Assembly: GCA_964423645.1 (NCBI GenBank)
Contig: CAYRFE010000001.1
Location: 62,001-126,000, forward strand
Length of the DNA: 64,000 nucleotides
DNA from: CAYRFE01 sp964423645 [NCBI: uncultured bacterium]
GTDB taxonomy: Bacteria; Macinerneyibacteriota; Macinerneyibacteria; Macinerneyibacteriales
Reading direction: 5' to 3'
Under the pieces are notes generated by a model. It was not told the origin of the DNA. It was given only the letters and a program-made list of their open reading frames with translations, and ran no database searches. Below are positions 28,037-37,329 of the stretch, in pieces; positions within the stretch are counted from its first letter, which is position 1, and each line of letters starts with the position of its first letter. The position numbers and the translations under genes are program-made.

Positions 28037-29195
28037 TCCACGTGCGAATGACGATATCGTTCTTTTAGAAGACGCATTCAAACAATTTAATATTACCACA
28101 CAGCGCTTGAGAGAGGCGTACGGAACATTAGAGGATCGTTTTGCCGAGCTTAACATTGAATTGGCGCGTAAAAATCGCGAGCTTGAAAAAAGTCTCGAAG
28201 AAAATAAAAGTATACGTTTTTTTCTGCACAATCTGATTGAGAACATGCCGGTGGGGGTAGTATTTATAAATGTAGGGCTAGCCGTCACAATGTACAATCC
28301 TTATGCAGATACGGTGTTCAGTTTTCATGAGTCAAGCGAGGGATTTTTGACCCATACGCAAGCAATGCTACGCGGGGTGATCTCAAGTGATGATGCTCGT
28401 CATGATTTTGATATTGATTATAACGGCAAGATTCTCAAAATGAATATGACGCCTATTAAAGCAAGCAATTCCCTCATTGATGGTATTTTGGTGACCTTTC
28501 AAGACGTAACTCATGAACGTGCGATGGAAGACGACTTGCGAAAAAAGAATACATATGAAGTATTGGGAGAGATGTCGGCAATAATGGCGCATGAATTTAA
28601 AACTCCTTTAGCCGGGATAGAAGGTTTTTTATCGCTTCTGAAACGAGATGTGAAAGATCAACCGAATCTTATGACCCTTGTTGATAAAATTACCCATGGT
28701 ACTCGGCATCTCACGCAGATTGTATCTGATCTTCTTACTTTTACGCGTCCGCTTCACCCTGAGTTTGACACCATCGATGTATATCGAGAGACCGCGAACA
28801 TTATTACAGAGATTGTTACCGAAAAGAAAATTTGTATTCATAATGAATGCGATGCAGTGGAATGGCGTTTTGACAGGATATTATTTCGTCATATGTTGTT
28901 TAATGTCATTTCTAACGCAATTGATGCTGTTGACGAGATGACCGGTGTTATTACCATTCGGGCTAACAAGAAAGCTGATACACTCATTCTTTCTTGTGCT
29001 GATAACGGTTGCGGTATGGAACATGAGACGGTGAAAAGTATTTTTCAACCATTCTTTACAAAAAAATCGCATGGAACCGGCCTTGGTTTATCTTTCGTGT
29101 GGCGTATTGCTGATATTCATAATGGTGAAATTCATGTTGATTCTTCTCCGGGAAATGGTTCTACTTTTACATTTACATTTAAAAAGGTTGATTAA
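28020..29195 (+). CDS. Soluble PAS-domain sensor histidine kinase
   Basis: 391 aa, overlapping the TPR gene by 17 bases. Coiled coil at about 15-70, PAS domain 75-165, dimerisation helix with phospho-acceptor H191 (AHEFKTPLAGIEGFL), then HATPase with NVISNAIDAVDE, ADNGCGM and FFTKKSHGTGLGL. No membrane segment, so an internal signal is expected. The class is NtrB/AtoS-like. No response regulator is adjacent; the REC-HD-GYP (17807) or REC-EAL (37330) proteins are candidates by proximity only. Confidence 0.92.
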   Translation: MKKSNDPRANDDIVLLEDAFKQFNITTQRLREAYGTLEDRFAELNIELARKNRELEKSLEENKSIRFFLHNLIENMPVGVVFINVGLAVTMYNPYADTVFSFHESSEGFLTHTQAMLRGVISSDDARHDFDIDYNGKILKMNMTPIKASNSLIDGILVTFQDVTHERAMEDDLRKKNTYEVLGEMSAIMAHEFKTPLAGIEGFLSLLKRDVKDQPNLMTLVDKITHGTRHLTQIVSDLLTFTRPLHPEFDTIDVYRETANIITEIVTEKKICIHNECDAVEWRFDRILFRHMLFNVISNAIDAVDEMTGVITIRANKKADTLILSCADNGCGMEHETVKSIFQPFFTKKSHGTGLGLSFVWRIADIHNGEIHVDSSPGNGSTFTFTFKKVD

Positions 29196-29198
29196 TTC

Positions 29199-30206
29199 AT
29201 GACACTTTTAGGGATTGATTGGGGACGTTCCCGAATTGGAACGGCATTGAGTGATCGTTTGTGGCAGATGTCTGCACCATTTAAAACGTTCGTTTCAGGC
29301 TTTGATACAGTGAGGAAAATAGCGGACACTATTCGTGAAAATGCTGTTGAGCGAGTCGTGATGGGGATCCCGCTCTCATTAAGGGACAGAGATGTTCGAT
29401 CTGATTGGGAAGGATTCGCTTTTTACGAAGCATTACGTAAAGCAGTACCGATCCCTTTTTCCTGGGTTGATGAAACAATGACGACTTCTCAAAGCCATAC
29501 GATACTGGCGTTATCCGATCTGCGGTATAAAAAACGGCGTGAGGTTGTCGATAAAATGGCTGCGTCATTAATCGTTGATTCATTTATTGAACGAAATACA
29601 TGTATGAAAAAAACGGTGATCGTGATCACGGGGCGTATCGGAACCGGTAAAACAACCGTTGCGCAGTATCTTGAAACAACATTTGGTGCATTTCGAATTG
29701 ATACTGATGCGATTTCACGCATGGTTACGCAGAAAGGTTCAGATGGCTCACAATGTATACAAGATGTATTCGGGAATGAATATTTTCATAATGGGGAGTT
29801 AGATCGAAAAAAATTCGGTGCGTATGTATTTTCGCATCCTTCGGCATTACAACGATTAAATGATTTGCTTCATCCGATGATTCTTAGGGAAATGCAGGAT
29901 CGTCTTCATGGATCGAGGACTTTTTTGAATGTTATTGAGGTGCCTCTTTTCTTTGAAAAGAAATTGTATTATCTCAGTGATTATTCGCTCTTGACAATGG
30001 CTAAAAATGATGTAATACTTTCACGCGCAACAGAGCGAGACGCTGTATCGTCTACCTATATAGCTGACATTGTGAAAAATCAGGTAAATCCCGATGAAGT
30101 TGCCTTCTTGTGTGATGTTGTCGTTGATACCTCGAACGGATGGGAAACCAATCAGGAAAAGCTTAGTGCTTTTGTAAAGGAGATTTATACACATTATGAG
30201 CGATGA
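29199..30206 (+). CDS. Fusion of RuvX/YqgF (pre-16S rRNA nuclease) and dephospho-CoA kinase CoaE
   Basis: 335 aa in a single frame. Residues 1-134 are a complete YqgF/RuvX domain: [36 protein letters not shown], and [13 protein letters not shown] supply the usual acidic site. Residues 136-335 are a complete CoaE: Walker [57 protein letters not shown] methionine at residue 136 (ATG 29604) could allow separate translation of CoaE, but it has no good ribosome binding site. YqgF acts in rRNA maturation and CoaE makes CoA from the product of coaD (14484). I know of no functional reason for joining them; loss of a stop between adjacent genes is a simple origin. Confidence 0.88.
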   Translation: MTLLGIDWGRSRIGTALSDRLWQMSAPFKTFVSGFDTVRKIADTIRENAVERVVMGIPLSLRDRDVRSDWEGFAFYEALRKAVPIPFSWVDETMTTSQSHTILALSDLRYKKRREVVDKMAASLIVDSFIERNTCMKKTVIVITGRIGTGKTTVAQYLETTFGAFRIDTDAISRMVTQKGSDGSQCIQDVFGNEYFHNGELDRKKFGAYVFSHPSALQRLNDLLHPMILREMQDRLHGSRTFLNVIEVPLFFEKKLYYLSDYSLLTMAKNDVILSRATERDAVSSTYIADIVKNQVNPDEVAFLCDVVVDTSNGWETNQEKLSAFVKEIYTHYER

Positions 30207-31503
30207 AGTAAAAACGCACAAAGAGAAAAAAGAAACTGCTACGTTACACTTGCGTGATTACAAGAAACAAGACCTTAACAGTTTGATGCAGTGCTTGGAA
30301 AAGATGGATGATTCCGTGGACGAGGACAGTCTTCTCGGATGCAGAAAACATGAACTCTTGTTTAAGATTGTTGAAAAGGAAATCGAAAGAGAAGTAAAAG
30401 TAAAAGCTGAAGGTGTTTTTGAACTTCTTAATGAAGGCTACGGTTTTTTGCGAAGTTCTGATAACAATTATTTACCTTTTCCGGATGACGTCTATGTGTC
30501 GCCGAATTTGATTCGTAAATGGCGATTACGGACCGGAGATTCTGTTGAGGGCTATGTTCGCCCGCCCAAGGATTCGGAAAAATACTTTGCGATCACAGAG
30601 ATATTAACTTCAAACGGGAAGAACATTGACTTCTCTATCAATCGTCGTGCATTTGACACATTGACTCCGTATTATCCGACCGAAAAAATTAATCTTGAAA
30701 TTGATCAAAAAGATATGTCGACGCGTATAATGGACTTATTGGTTCCTATTGGTAAGGGGCAGCGCGCACTCATTACTGCACCTCCTCGTACCGGAAAGAC
30801 AATTTTGTTACAAAAAATAGCAAATGCGATTACCAAAAACCATCCGGAAATAACGTTGATCGTTCTTTTGATCGATGAACGTCCTGAAGAAGTTACCGAT
30901 ATGAAACGTACGGTAAAGGGCGAGGTCGTATCATCAACATTTGATGAACAACCCGATCGCCATGTGCAAGTTGCCGATATGGTAATCGAAAAAGCGAAAA
31001 GATTGGTTGAAAGCGGTAAAGATGTAGTTATTTTGCTTGACAGTATCACACGTCTTGCACGTGCCAATAATACTGTTGTTCCCCACAGTGGCAAAATATT
31101 ATCCGGCGGTGTTGACTCCAATGCGTTGCACAAACCGAAACGTTTTTTCGGTGCTGCGCGAAATACCGAAGAGGCGGGAAGTCTTACCATCATTGCAACT
31201 GCACTTATTGATACGGGAAGCAGAATGGATGATGTCATTTTTGAAGAATTTAAAGGCACAGGCAATCTTGAATTGGTACTGGATCGACGACTTGTTGAAA
31301 AACGCGTCTACCCGGCAGTTGATATCGAAAAATCAGGGACACGTAAAGAAGAGTTGTTAATTGAAGAAAAAGATCTCAATCGTATATGGATTTTACGGAA
31401 AATACTCGCACCGATGGGAGTGGTTGATCGCGTAGAATTTCTTTTGGATAAAATGGCAAAGGCAAAAACCAATAAAGAATTTTTGCAAATAATGAATTCA
31501 TAA
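30196..31503 (+). CDS. rho: Transcription termination factor Rho
   Basis: 435 aa, start overlapping the previous gene by 11 bases. RNA-binding cold-shock-like domain at about 65-140 ([36 protein letters not shown]), then the RecA-like motor with Walker [23 protein letters not shown], Walker [16 protein letters not shown] and the Q/R loops around [14 protein letters not shown] and [11 protein letters not shown] hexameric RNA helicase. The charged N-terminal 60 residues are short. The rho-rpmE-prfA-prmC order is widespread in bacteria. Confidence 0.97.
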   Translation: MSDEVKTHKEKKETATLHLRDYKKQDLNSLMQCLEKMDDSVDEDSLLGCRKHELLFKIVEKEIEREVKVKAEGVFELLNEGYGFLRSSDNNYLPFPDDVYVSPNLIRKWRLRTGDSVEGYVRPPKDSEKYFAITEILTSNGKNIDFSINRRAFDTLTPYYPTEKINLEIDQKDMSTRIMDLLVPIGKGQRALITAPPRTGKTILLQKIANAITKNHPEITLIVLLIDERPEEVTDMKRTVKGEVVSSTFDEQPDRHVQVADMVIEKAKRLVESGKDVVILLDSITRLARANNTVVPHSGKILSGGVDSNALHKPKRFFGAARNTEEAGSLTIIATALIDTGSRMDDVIFEEFKGTGNLELVLDRRLVEKRVYPAVDIEKSGTRKEELLIEEKDLNRIWILRKILAPMGVVDRVEFLLDKMAKAKTNKEFLQIMNS

Positions 31504-31513
31504 AATGATTTAG

Positions 31514-31541
31514 TTGAAATTTTAAAAAAAGTTGCTATAAT
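31514..31541 (+). promoter_or_regulatory. Promoter for rpmE
   Basis: TTGAAA (31514-31519), 16-base spacer, perfect TATAAT (31536-31541), located between the rho stop and the rpmE start at 31566. It gives the ribosomal protein its own transcript inside the long run. Confidence 0.75.
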
Positions 31542-31565
31542 GCGCTTGAGACAGAGGAGGTTATC

Positions 31566-31781
31566 ATGAAAGAGAAAATTCATCCCGTAACAAATGAAGT
31601 GACGATCCACTGTGCATGTGGAAGTGAGATCCATACAATTTCTACGCAGAAGGATATTCGTGTGGAAATTTGTTCAAAATGTCATCCGTTTTTCACCGGT
31701 CAACAGAAAATTATCGATACAGCAGGTCGTGTTGATAAATTCAACAAAAAATACGCAAAAAAAGCAGACGACAAGAAATAA
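31566..31781 (+). CDS. rpmE: Ribosomal protein bL31, zinc-binding type
   Basis: 71 aa, GAGGAGG upstream. Four cysteines (C16, C18, C36, C39 in HCACGS and [11 protein letters not shown]) form the zinc ribbon of the C+ type. [12 protein letters not shown] ends the conserved part. It sits on the 50S central protuberance and bridges to the 30S subunit. Own promoter and own terminator. Confidence 0.96.
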   Translation: MKEKIHPVTNEVTIHCACGSEIHTISTQKDIRVEICSKCHPFFTGQQKIIDTAGRVDKFNKKYAKKADDKK

Positions 31782-31789
31782 CTTCTATC

Positions 31790-31823
31790 GGGAGAGCATC
31801 ATGCTCTCCCTTGGCGTTTTTTT
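31790..31823 (+). terminator. Terminator after rpmE
   Basis: GGGAGAGCAT (31790-31799) and ATGCTCTCCC (31801-31810) form a long stem, followed by TTGGCG and seven T. The next gene, prfA, begins 20 bases later, so partial read-through is probably needed for its expression. Confidence 0.85.
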
Positions 31824-31843
31824 ATTCCACCATTTGAGGTAGT

Positions 31844-32914
31844 ATGATTATTGATCGTATGGCAGACATTGAAGAAAAACATGCATCGCTTGAAATGCGA
31901 TTAAGTCAACCGGACGTTTTTTCAAATCAAGACGAATATATACGGCTCAATAAAGAGCGTGCTGCGCTTGAACCTCTGATGGAAAAAATTCGTGAATATC
32001 GATTGGTTTGTGCGCATATTACCGAGGCTGAAGAGTTACTTTCTGGTGATCCGGGTGATATGCGTGAACTTGCCGAAGATGAATTGATACATAATCGGGA
32101 AAAAAGAAATCAAATAGAAATAGAAATTCAATTTATGCTTCTCCCCAGTGACCCCAATGATGAAAAAAACACCATTGTGGAAATACGGGCAGGTACAGGC
32201 GGTGATGAAGCGGCACTATTCGCAGGCAGTTTGTATCGTATGTATCTGTTATATGCCGATTCGCTTGGTTGGAAGCATGAAGAAATAGATTCGAGTCCGT
32301 CGGGTCTTGGCGGATATAAAGAAATAATTTTTATGATTAAAGGACACCGGGTTTACAGTCGTCTCAAATTTGAAAGCGGTGGGCATCGTGTACAACGCGT
32401 GCCGGAAACAGAAGCAAGCGGTCGTATCCACACATCAGCGGCAACGGTAGCAATTATGCCGGAAGTTGATGAGGTAGAAGTCAATATCGACCCCAAAGAT
32501 CTTATTATAGATGTGTATCGTGCATCCGGTGCCGGTGGGCAACATGTCAACCGTACCGAGTCGGCAGTTCGTATCACACATGTTCCAACCGGTCTGGTTG
32601 TTACATGTCAAGATGAGAAGTCTCAGATCAAAAATCGTGCGCAAGCCATGAAAGTATTGTTTGCGCGACTTAATGATCTTAAACGTCGCGAACAAGAAAA
32701 GGAGTTGTCGACTACCCGTAAGTCATTGATCGGGAGCGGTGATCGCTCCGAGCGGATCCGAACGTACAATTTTCCTCAAAATCGTATTACTGATCATCGG
32801 ATCAATTATACGGCATACAATCTCAATGATGTGATGAACGGTAAACTAGACGACCTTATTGAACACCTTATTGTTGCCGATCAAACTCAAAGGCTTGAAG
32901 AGGCTAATATTTAA
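31844..32914 (+). CDS. prfA: Peptide chain release factor 1
   Basis: 356 aa. N-terminal helical domain, then RAGTGGDEAALFAGSLYRMY, the recognition-loop region GHRVQRVPETEASGRIHTS, and the catalytic GGQ in ASGAGGQHVNRTESAVR. DRSERIRTYNFPQNRITDH is the usual C-terminal signature. It releases peptides at UAA and UAG. The following prmC, overlapping by one base, encodes the enzyme that methylates the GGQ glutamine. Confidence 0.97.
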   Translation: MIIDRMADIEEKHASLEMRLSQPDVFSNQDEYIRLNKERAALEPLMEKIREYRLVCAHITEAEELLSGDPGDMRELAEDELIHNREKRNQIEIEIQFMLLPSDPNDEKNTIVEIRAGTGGDEAALFAGSLYRMYLLYADSLGWKHEEIDSSPSGLGGYKEIIFMIKGHRVYSRLKFESGGHRVQRVPETEASGRIHTSAATVAIMPEVDEVEVNIDPKDLIIDVYRASGAGGQHVNRTESAVRITHVPTGLVVTCQDEKSQIKNRAQAMKVLFARLNDLKRREQEKELSTTRKSLIGSGDRSERIRTYNFPQNRITDHRINYTAYNLNDVMNGKLDDLIEHLIVADQTQRLEEANI

Positions 32915-33777
32915 TGTCTGTTTGGACAGTCAAATCTCTTTTGGATTGGACGGTCAACTATCTCAAAAAATATTCTATTGAACAGCCTCGACATGAAGCG
33001 GAGTATTTACTCAGTGAGTTGTTGGGGAAAAATCGAACCGGGGTGTACCTGAATTTTGAAAGACCGGTCACCGAAGAGGAATTGACTCGTTTTAAAACAT
33101 GGCTCATGCGACGTAAAAATAAAGAGCCCTTGCAATATATTCTCGGTAAAACACATTTTATGGGACTGGAGTTTGCGGTCGGGCAAGGTTGTTTTATTCC
33201 CCGATTTGCGACGGAGACGTTGGTCGAGCACATTATTGAGTATGTGAAACGAACACAGAAAGCATCCCTTAAGATGTATGAAATCGGAGGAGGGAGTGGC
33301 GCGATCGCTGTGAGTTGTGCGTATTTTTTACCTCAGCTCAGAATAGAGTGTATCGAAAAAAATAGTATCGCACGCAACTATATTCATATCAACAGTGATC
33401 TGCATAATGTGACAGATCGTATCATGTGTCATGATGGTGATTTTTGGGATCGTACAGCACTTCCCGACTGTGATATCATTGTGTCAAATCCTCCGTATAT
33501 TGCACTTCGTGACAGCGAAACCCTTGATGAGGAAGTCAAGAATTTTGAACCGCATGATGCATTGTTCGCAGGAGAGGACGGATTGGATTTTTATCGTACG
33601 TTTGCACTTCGCCATGCCTCACATATTGGAAAAGATACTGTTATTTTTTTTGAAATCGGATATAATCAGGCAAGTGATATTACCGCTATTTTTGAATCAT
33701 ATAATTGCAATAGCACGGTACATAAAGATATTGAAGGTCATGATCGTGTGCTTGTCATAAGGAGGCGTAATGAGTAG
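32914..33777 (+). CDS. prmC: Release factor glutamine methyltransferase PrmC (HemK)
   Basis: 287 aa, start sharing one base with the prfA stop. N-terminal helical domain (PRHEAEYLLSELLGKNR), hinge LQYILGKTHFMGLEF, PRFATETLVE, SAM-binding YEIGGGSGAIAVSCA, and catalytic VSNPPYIAL. It methylates the GGQ glutamine of release factors. It overlaps hslU by 8 bases. Confidence 0.95.
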   Translation: MSVWTVKSLLDWTVNYLKKYSIEQPRHEAEYLLSELLGKNRTGVYLNFERPVTEEELTRFKTWLMRRKNKEPLQYILGKTHFMGLEFAVGQGCFIPRFATETLVEHIIEYVKRTQKASLKMYEIGGGSGAIAVSCAYFLPQLRIECIEKNSIARNYIHINSDLHNVTDRIMCHDGDFWDRTALPDCDIIVSNPPYIALRDSETLDEEVKNFEPHDALFAGEDGLDFYRTFALRHASHIGKDTVIFFEIGYNQASDITAIFESYNCNSTVHKDIEGHDRVLVIRRRNE

Positions 33778-35113
33778 TGTTAAGCAATGGACTCCGCGTG
33801 AGACAATCTCCTATCTTGATCAATATATTATTGGTCAACACGATGCCAAAAAAGCTGTCGCACTGGCGTTACGCAACCGATGGCGTCGTATGCAATTGAG
33901 TGATGAATTACGCAGTGAGATATCGCCCAAAAATATATTGATGATCGGTCCGACTGGTGTGGGTAAAACGGAGATCGCACGTCGTCTCGCAAAAATGGTT
34001 GATGCACCATTCATAAAAGTAGAAGCCTCGAAATTCACTGAGGTTGGATATGTTGGTCGTGATGTTGAATCAATGATTCGCGATCTCATGCGTGCGGCAG
34101 TGAACGATTTTAAGGAACGTAAGAAAAGCGATGTGAAAGAAGCAGCCGAGAAAGCTGCGGAAGAACGAATTATCGATCTTCTTGTCCCCGGGCGATCTGT
34201 TGATGAGGAGACACCCGACGGGGATGTGCAATTTAAAAATACTCGTGAGCGATTTCGTGTGCTCTTTCGAGAGGGCAAGATGGCTGATAAAGAAGTAGAA
34301 CATAGTATTCAAGCTGACGCAATGCCACAAGTTGGCGTGCTTTCCAATGTTGGATTAGAAGAAATGGGTATGGATATTCAAGATATGCTGGGAAATATGA
34401 TGCCCAAAAAGAGAAAACGTACGAAAATGAAAGTATCTGATGCGTATCAACATATTCTTGAAGAAGAAATAGAAAAACTTATTGATATTGATGCGATTAC
34501 CATAGAAGCTAAGCATGCCGTGGAAAATTCGGGTATTGTATTTATCGATGAGATTGATAAAATTGCCGGACGCGAATCAGGGCATGGCCCGGATGTTTCC
34601 CGTGAAGGAGTGCAGCGTGATCTGTTACCGATAGTGGAAGGCTCGACAGTATTCACCAAGTTTGGTTATGTTAAGACAGACCATATCCTGTTTATTGCGG
34701 CAGGTGCATTTAATGTTGCAAAACCGCATGACCTCATACCGGAATTGCAAGGCCGCTTTCCGATACGTGTTGAACTTCAATCATTAACGGAAGATGATTT
34801 TAAAAAAATTATTACCGAACCGAAAAACTCGCTTATTCGACAGTATAAAGAGATGCTCGCAACAGAAAAAGTAACGCTTCATTTTTCAAATGATGCGATC
34901 AACGGAATAGCTCACACGGCGTTTCGACTCAATGCCGATGTTGAAGATATAGGTGCACGTCGACTCTATACGGTCATGGAATATTTGCTGGAAGATGTTT
35001 CTTTTGATGCATCAGAGATGCCCGGTACATCAGTAGATATCACCGGAGACACTGTGCAGAAAAAATTATCCTGTTTATTTGAAGAACGTGATATCAACCA
35101 ATATATATTATAG
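33770..35113 (+). CDS. hslU: ATP-dependent protease ATPase subunit HslU
   Basis: 447 aa. TPRETISYLDQYIIGQHDAK at the start, Walker A GPTGVGKTEIARRLA, the pore loop in EVGYVGRDVESMIRDL, the intermediate domain at about 110-235, Walker B GIVFIDEIDKIAG, and sensor arginine in GRFPIRVEL. The last residues RDINQYIL keep the conserved tail that inserts into HslV, so a partner peptidase is expected. hslV normally lies directly upstream; here the neighbour is prmC, and no hslV exists in the window. Confidence 0.97.
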   Translation: MSSVKQWTPRETISYLDQYIIGQHDAKKAVALALRNRWRRMQLSDELRSEISPKNILMIGPTGVGKTEIARRLAKMVDAPFIKVEASKFTEVGYVGRDVESMIRDLMRAAVNDFKERKKSDVKEAAEKAAEERIIDLLVPGRSVDEETPDGDVQFKNTRERFRVLFREGKMADKEVEHSIQADAMPQVGVLSNVGLEEMGMDIQDMLGNMMPKKRKRTKMKVSDAYQHILEEEIEKLIDIDAITIEAKHAVENSGIVFIDEIDKIAGRESGHGPDVSREGVQRDLLPIVEGSTVFTKFGYVKTDHILFIAAGAFNVAKPHDLIPELQGRFPIRVELQSLTEDDFKKIITEPKNSLIRQYKEMLATEKVTLHFSNDAINGIAHTAFRLNADVEDIGARRLYTVMEYLLEDVSFDASEMPGTSVDITGDTVQKKLSCLFEERDINQYIL

Positions 35114-35128
35114 AGAATGGTTATCAGA

Positions 35129-36196
35129 ATGAAAATATTTGGTATTTTTCTTACCTTGTTGACGCTGCCACTTCTCTCGCTGCATGCCGGTGAGATTTCA
35201 GTCTTGTTGTATCAAGGAAAAGGACCTGTTGATTTTGGAGGATATACCTACAAGGTCAATAATGAAATACGACGATTTAACAGCGTATATTGCAGAGACG
35301 GGCAGTTGTTTTCCGATGGTATTCCCCTCTATTCGGATGTGGTCGACTTTGAATCCTATGAGACACGTGTGTATTTTCAAGGAAGACATTATCGAGGTAA
35401 AATGCGTGTTATCACCGATTTTTATCTTATGACAGTGATAAATATTATTCCAATGGAAGAGTATTTAAAAGGAGTGTTACCTATGGAGGTAAGTCCTGAT
35501 TGGCCATTGGAAAGTTTGAAAGCACAAGCAGTGGCTGCACGAACGTTTGCGTGTAAAAAAATTGAAGAAACGCGGGATAAAAGCTATAATGTTGATGCAT
35601 CGCATTTTTCACAAGTATATGGCGGCGTTGATGTTGAGCGTGAAAGTACCAATAAGGCAGTAGATGATACGCAAGGCATGGTTATCACTTTTAACGGCGA
35701 TTTGATTACGGCTTTTTATCATTCGGCATCGGGAGGTAAAACTGCTACATCTGATGAAGTATGGAGCGGCACACCATTGCCGTATCTTAAAAGTATTACT
35801 GATCCTCATTCGCTTGAGGCTCCCCATCAGACATGGGTTTATTATATTAATCGAGATCGACTTTTGAAAATTTTGAAAATGGATTCTCTGATAGAAATCA
35901 AGATGAGTTACAGCAATTCCGGGCGTGTTGCCTCCATACGTTTTTTTGACAGTAACGGTAATGATAAAACTATGACAGGTAATGCTTTCCGGCTTGCTAT
36001 CGGGAGTACGCATATTCGCAGTACCATGTTCTCATCTGAGATCAGCGGGACGGTCATAAAATTTATCGGTCGCGGCTGGGGACACGGAGTGGGAATGTCA
36101 CAATGGGGTGCGTATGCAATGGCCTCGAAAGGGTTTACGTATGATATGATACTCACTTTTTACTACTCGGGCGTAATTCTTCAGAAATGGTATTGA
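35129..36196 (+). CDS. SpoIID/LytB-domain exported protein
   Basis: 355 aa from ATG 35129; a start at 35117 would add four residues, and neither has a clear ribosome binding site. Signal peptide (MKIFGIFLTLLTLPLLSLHA). SpoIID fold: INIIPMEEYLKGVLPMEVS, WPLESLKAQAVAARTFA, DDTQGMVITFNG, FYHSASGGKT and a C-terminal GRGWGHGVGMSQWGAYAMA. SpoIID is a lytic transglycosylase acting on peptidoglycan stripped of side chains; in non-sporulating bacteria the domain acts in cell-wall remodelling. It overlaps queA by one base. Confidence 0.9.
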   Translation: MKIFGIFLTLLTLPLLSLHAGEISVLLYQGKGPVDFGGYTYKVNNEIRRFNSVYCRDGQLFSDGIPLYSDVVDFESYETRVYFQGRHYRGKMRVITDFYLMTVINIIPMEEYLKGVLPMEVSPDWPLESLKAQAVAARTFACKKIEETRDKSYNVDASHFSQVYGGVDVERESTNKAVDDTQGMVITFNGDLITAFYHSASGGKTATSDEVWSGTPLPYLKSITDPHSLEAPHQTWVYYINRDRLLKILKMDSLIEIKMSYSNSGRVASIRFFDSNGNDKTMTGNAFRLAIGSTHIRSTMFSSEISGTVIKFIGRGWGHGVGMSQWGAYAMASKGFTYDMILTFYYSGVILQKWY

Positions 36197-37212
36197 TGAT
36201 GAAAGTATCCGATTTTGATTATTATCTTCCGGAAGAGTTGATCGCTCAACGCAGTACGGAGGAGCGAGATGCATCGCGTTTATTTGTTGTTCATCCCAAC
36301 CATCATGAACATCATTCGTTTAAGGATATCGTGTCGTATTTTTCACAAGGAGATGTTCTGGTTATCAATGATACAAAAGTGATGCCGGCACGAGTTTTTG
36401 GTGTGAAAAAAACCGGAGCTCAAATAGAATTCCTTTTTATTCGACCGATTGCTTACGGTATGTGGGAGGCGATGATAAAACCGGCGAAACGTGTGAAGCA
36501 AGGCGATACAATACTTTGTAATAATTGTATCCTTACCATTCATGAAAAATTAGATTGGGGTGGTGTGATCGTTGCATTTCCGGACAAAATGGATGTTCCG
36601 ACATTTTTTGCTCAATGCGGACGCATGCCTATCCCGCCGTATATTCATAATGATGATCAGAATTATTTGCGGGATCGGTATCAAACCGTTTACGCCGACA
36701 ATAACGGTTCGGTGGCAGCGCCGACAGCAGGATTACATTTTACTCGAGAGATTTTAGATTCATTGCAACGAAAAGGGGTAATTATTACTACCATAACTTT
36801 ACATGTGGGACCGGGGACGTTCTTGCCTGTGAAGACGGATAATGTAGATGATCATCGTATGCATAGCGAGTATTTTTCGATACCTGAAACGACAATGCAC
36901 TATGTGAATGAACGAAAAGGGCGTGTTTTCGCATGTGGTACCACTGTTGTTCGTACTCTTGAATTCATGACGGATCCTCACGGGATGTTACAAAGCGGGT
37001 CCGGATGGTGTGATCTTTTTATAAAACCGGGCTATACATTTAAGCTTGTTAATTGCTTTATCACTAATTTCCATTTACCCAAATCGACCCTTATCATGCT
37101 TGTGGCAGCACGAATCGGGCGAGAACGGATATTATCGTTGTATGATGTGGCAGTTCGAGAGCGCTATCGCTTCTTTTCATTCGGTGATGCTATGTTGATT
37201 CTTGATCGATGA
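36196..37212 (+). CDS. queA: S-adenosylmethionine:tRNA ribosyltransferase-isomerase
   Basis: 338 aa; ATG 36196 or 36199 (an upstream ATG at 36187 lies inside spoIID). KVSDFDYYLPEELIAQ, RDASRLFVV, VLVINDTKVMPARVFG, VAAPTAGLHFT, LHVGPGTFLPV and NCFITNFHLPKSTLIML are all family signatures, and length is normal. It builds epoxyqueuosine in the wobble position of tRNA(GUN). It ends the long plus-strand run. Confidence 0.96.
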   Translation: MMKVSDFDYYLPEELIAQRSTEERDASRLFVVHPNHHEHHSFKDIVSYFSQGDVLVINDTKVMPARVFGVKKTGAQIEFLFIRPIAYGMWEAMIKPAKRVKQGDTILCNNCILTIHEKLDWGGVIVAFPDKMDVPTFFAQCGRMPIPPYIHNDDQNYLRDRYQTVYADNNGSVAAPTAGLHFTREILDSLQRKGVIITTITLHVGPGTFLPVKTDNVDDHRMHSEYFSIPETTMHYVNERKGRVFACGTTVVRTLEFMTDPHGMLQSGSGWCDLFIKPGYTFKLVNCFITNFHLPKSTLIMLVAARIGRERILSLYDVAVRERYRFFSFGDAMLILDR

Positions 37213-37260
37213 TCTTTTCATATTTATTTTATAAAAATTTCGCTTTCAATAATAATTAGC

Positions 37261-37292
37261 TTGTCAGCAACAAGAATACATGGTAGTATACT
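37261..37292 (+). promoter_or_regulatory. Promoter for the REC-EAL gene
   Basis: TTGTCA at 37261-37266, 17 bases, TAGTAT at 37284-37289 (overlapping TATACT 37287-37292). It has the same TAxTATA arrangement as the promoter at 4456. Confidence 0.55.
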
Positions 37293-37329
37293 AATGATGG
37301 TGTGGTGCCATCAATAACAAAGGAAGGAT

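Noticed and set aside
30705-31265. 186-codon minus-strand frame opposite rho
   Set aside because: Rho is unmistakable on the other strand; the minus frame is low-complexity and serine-rich, as usual for antisense shadows.
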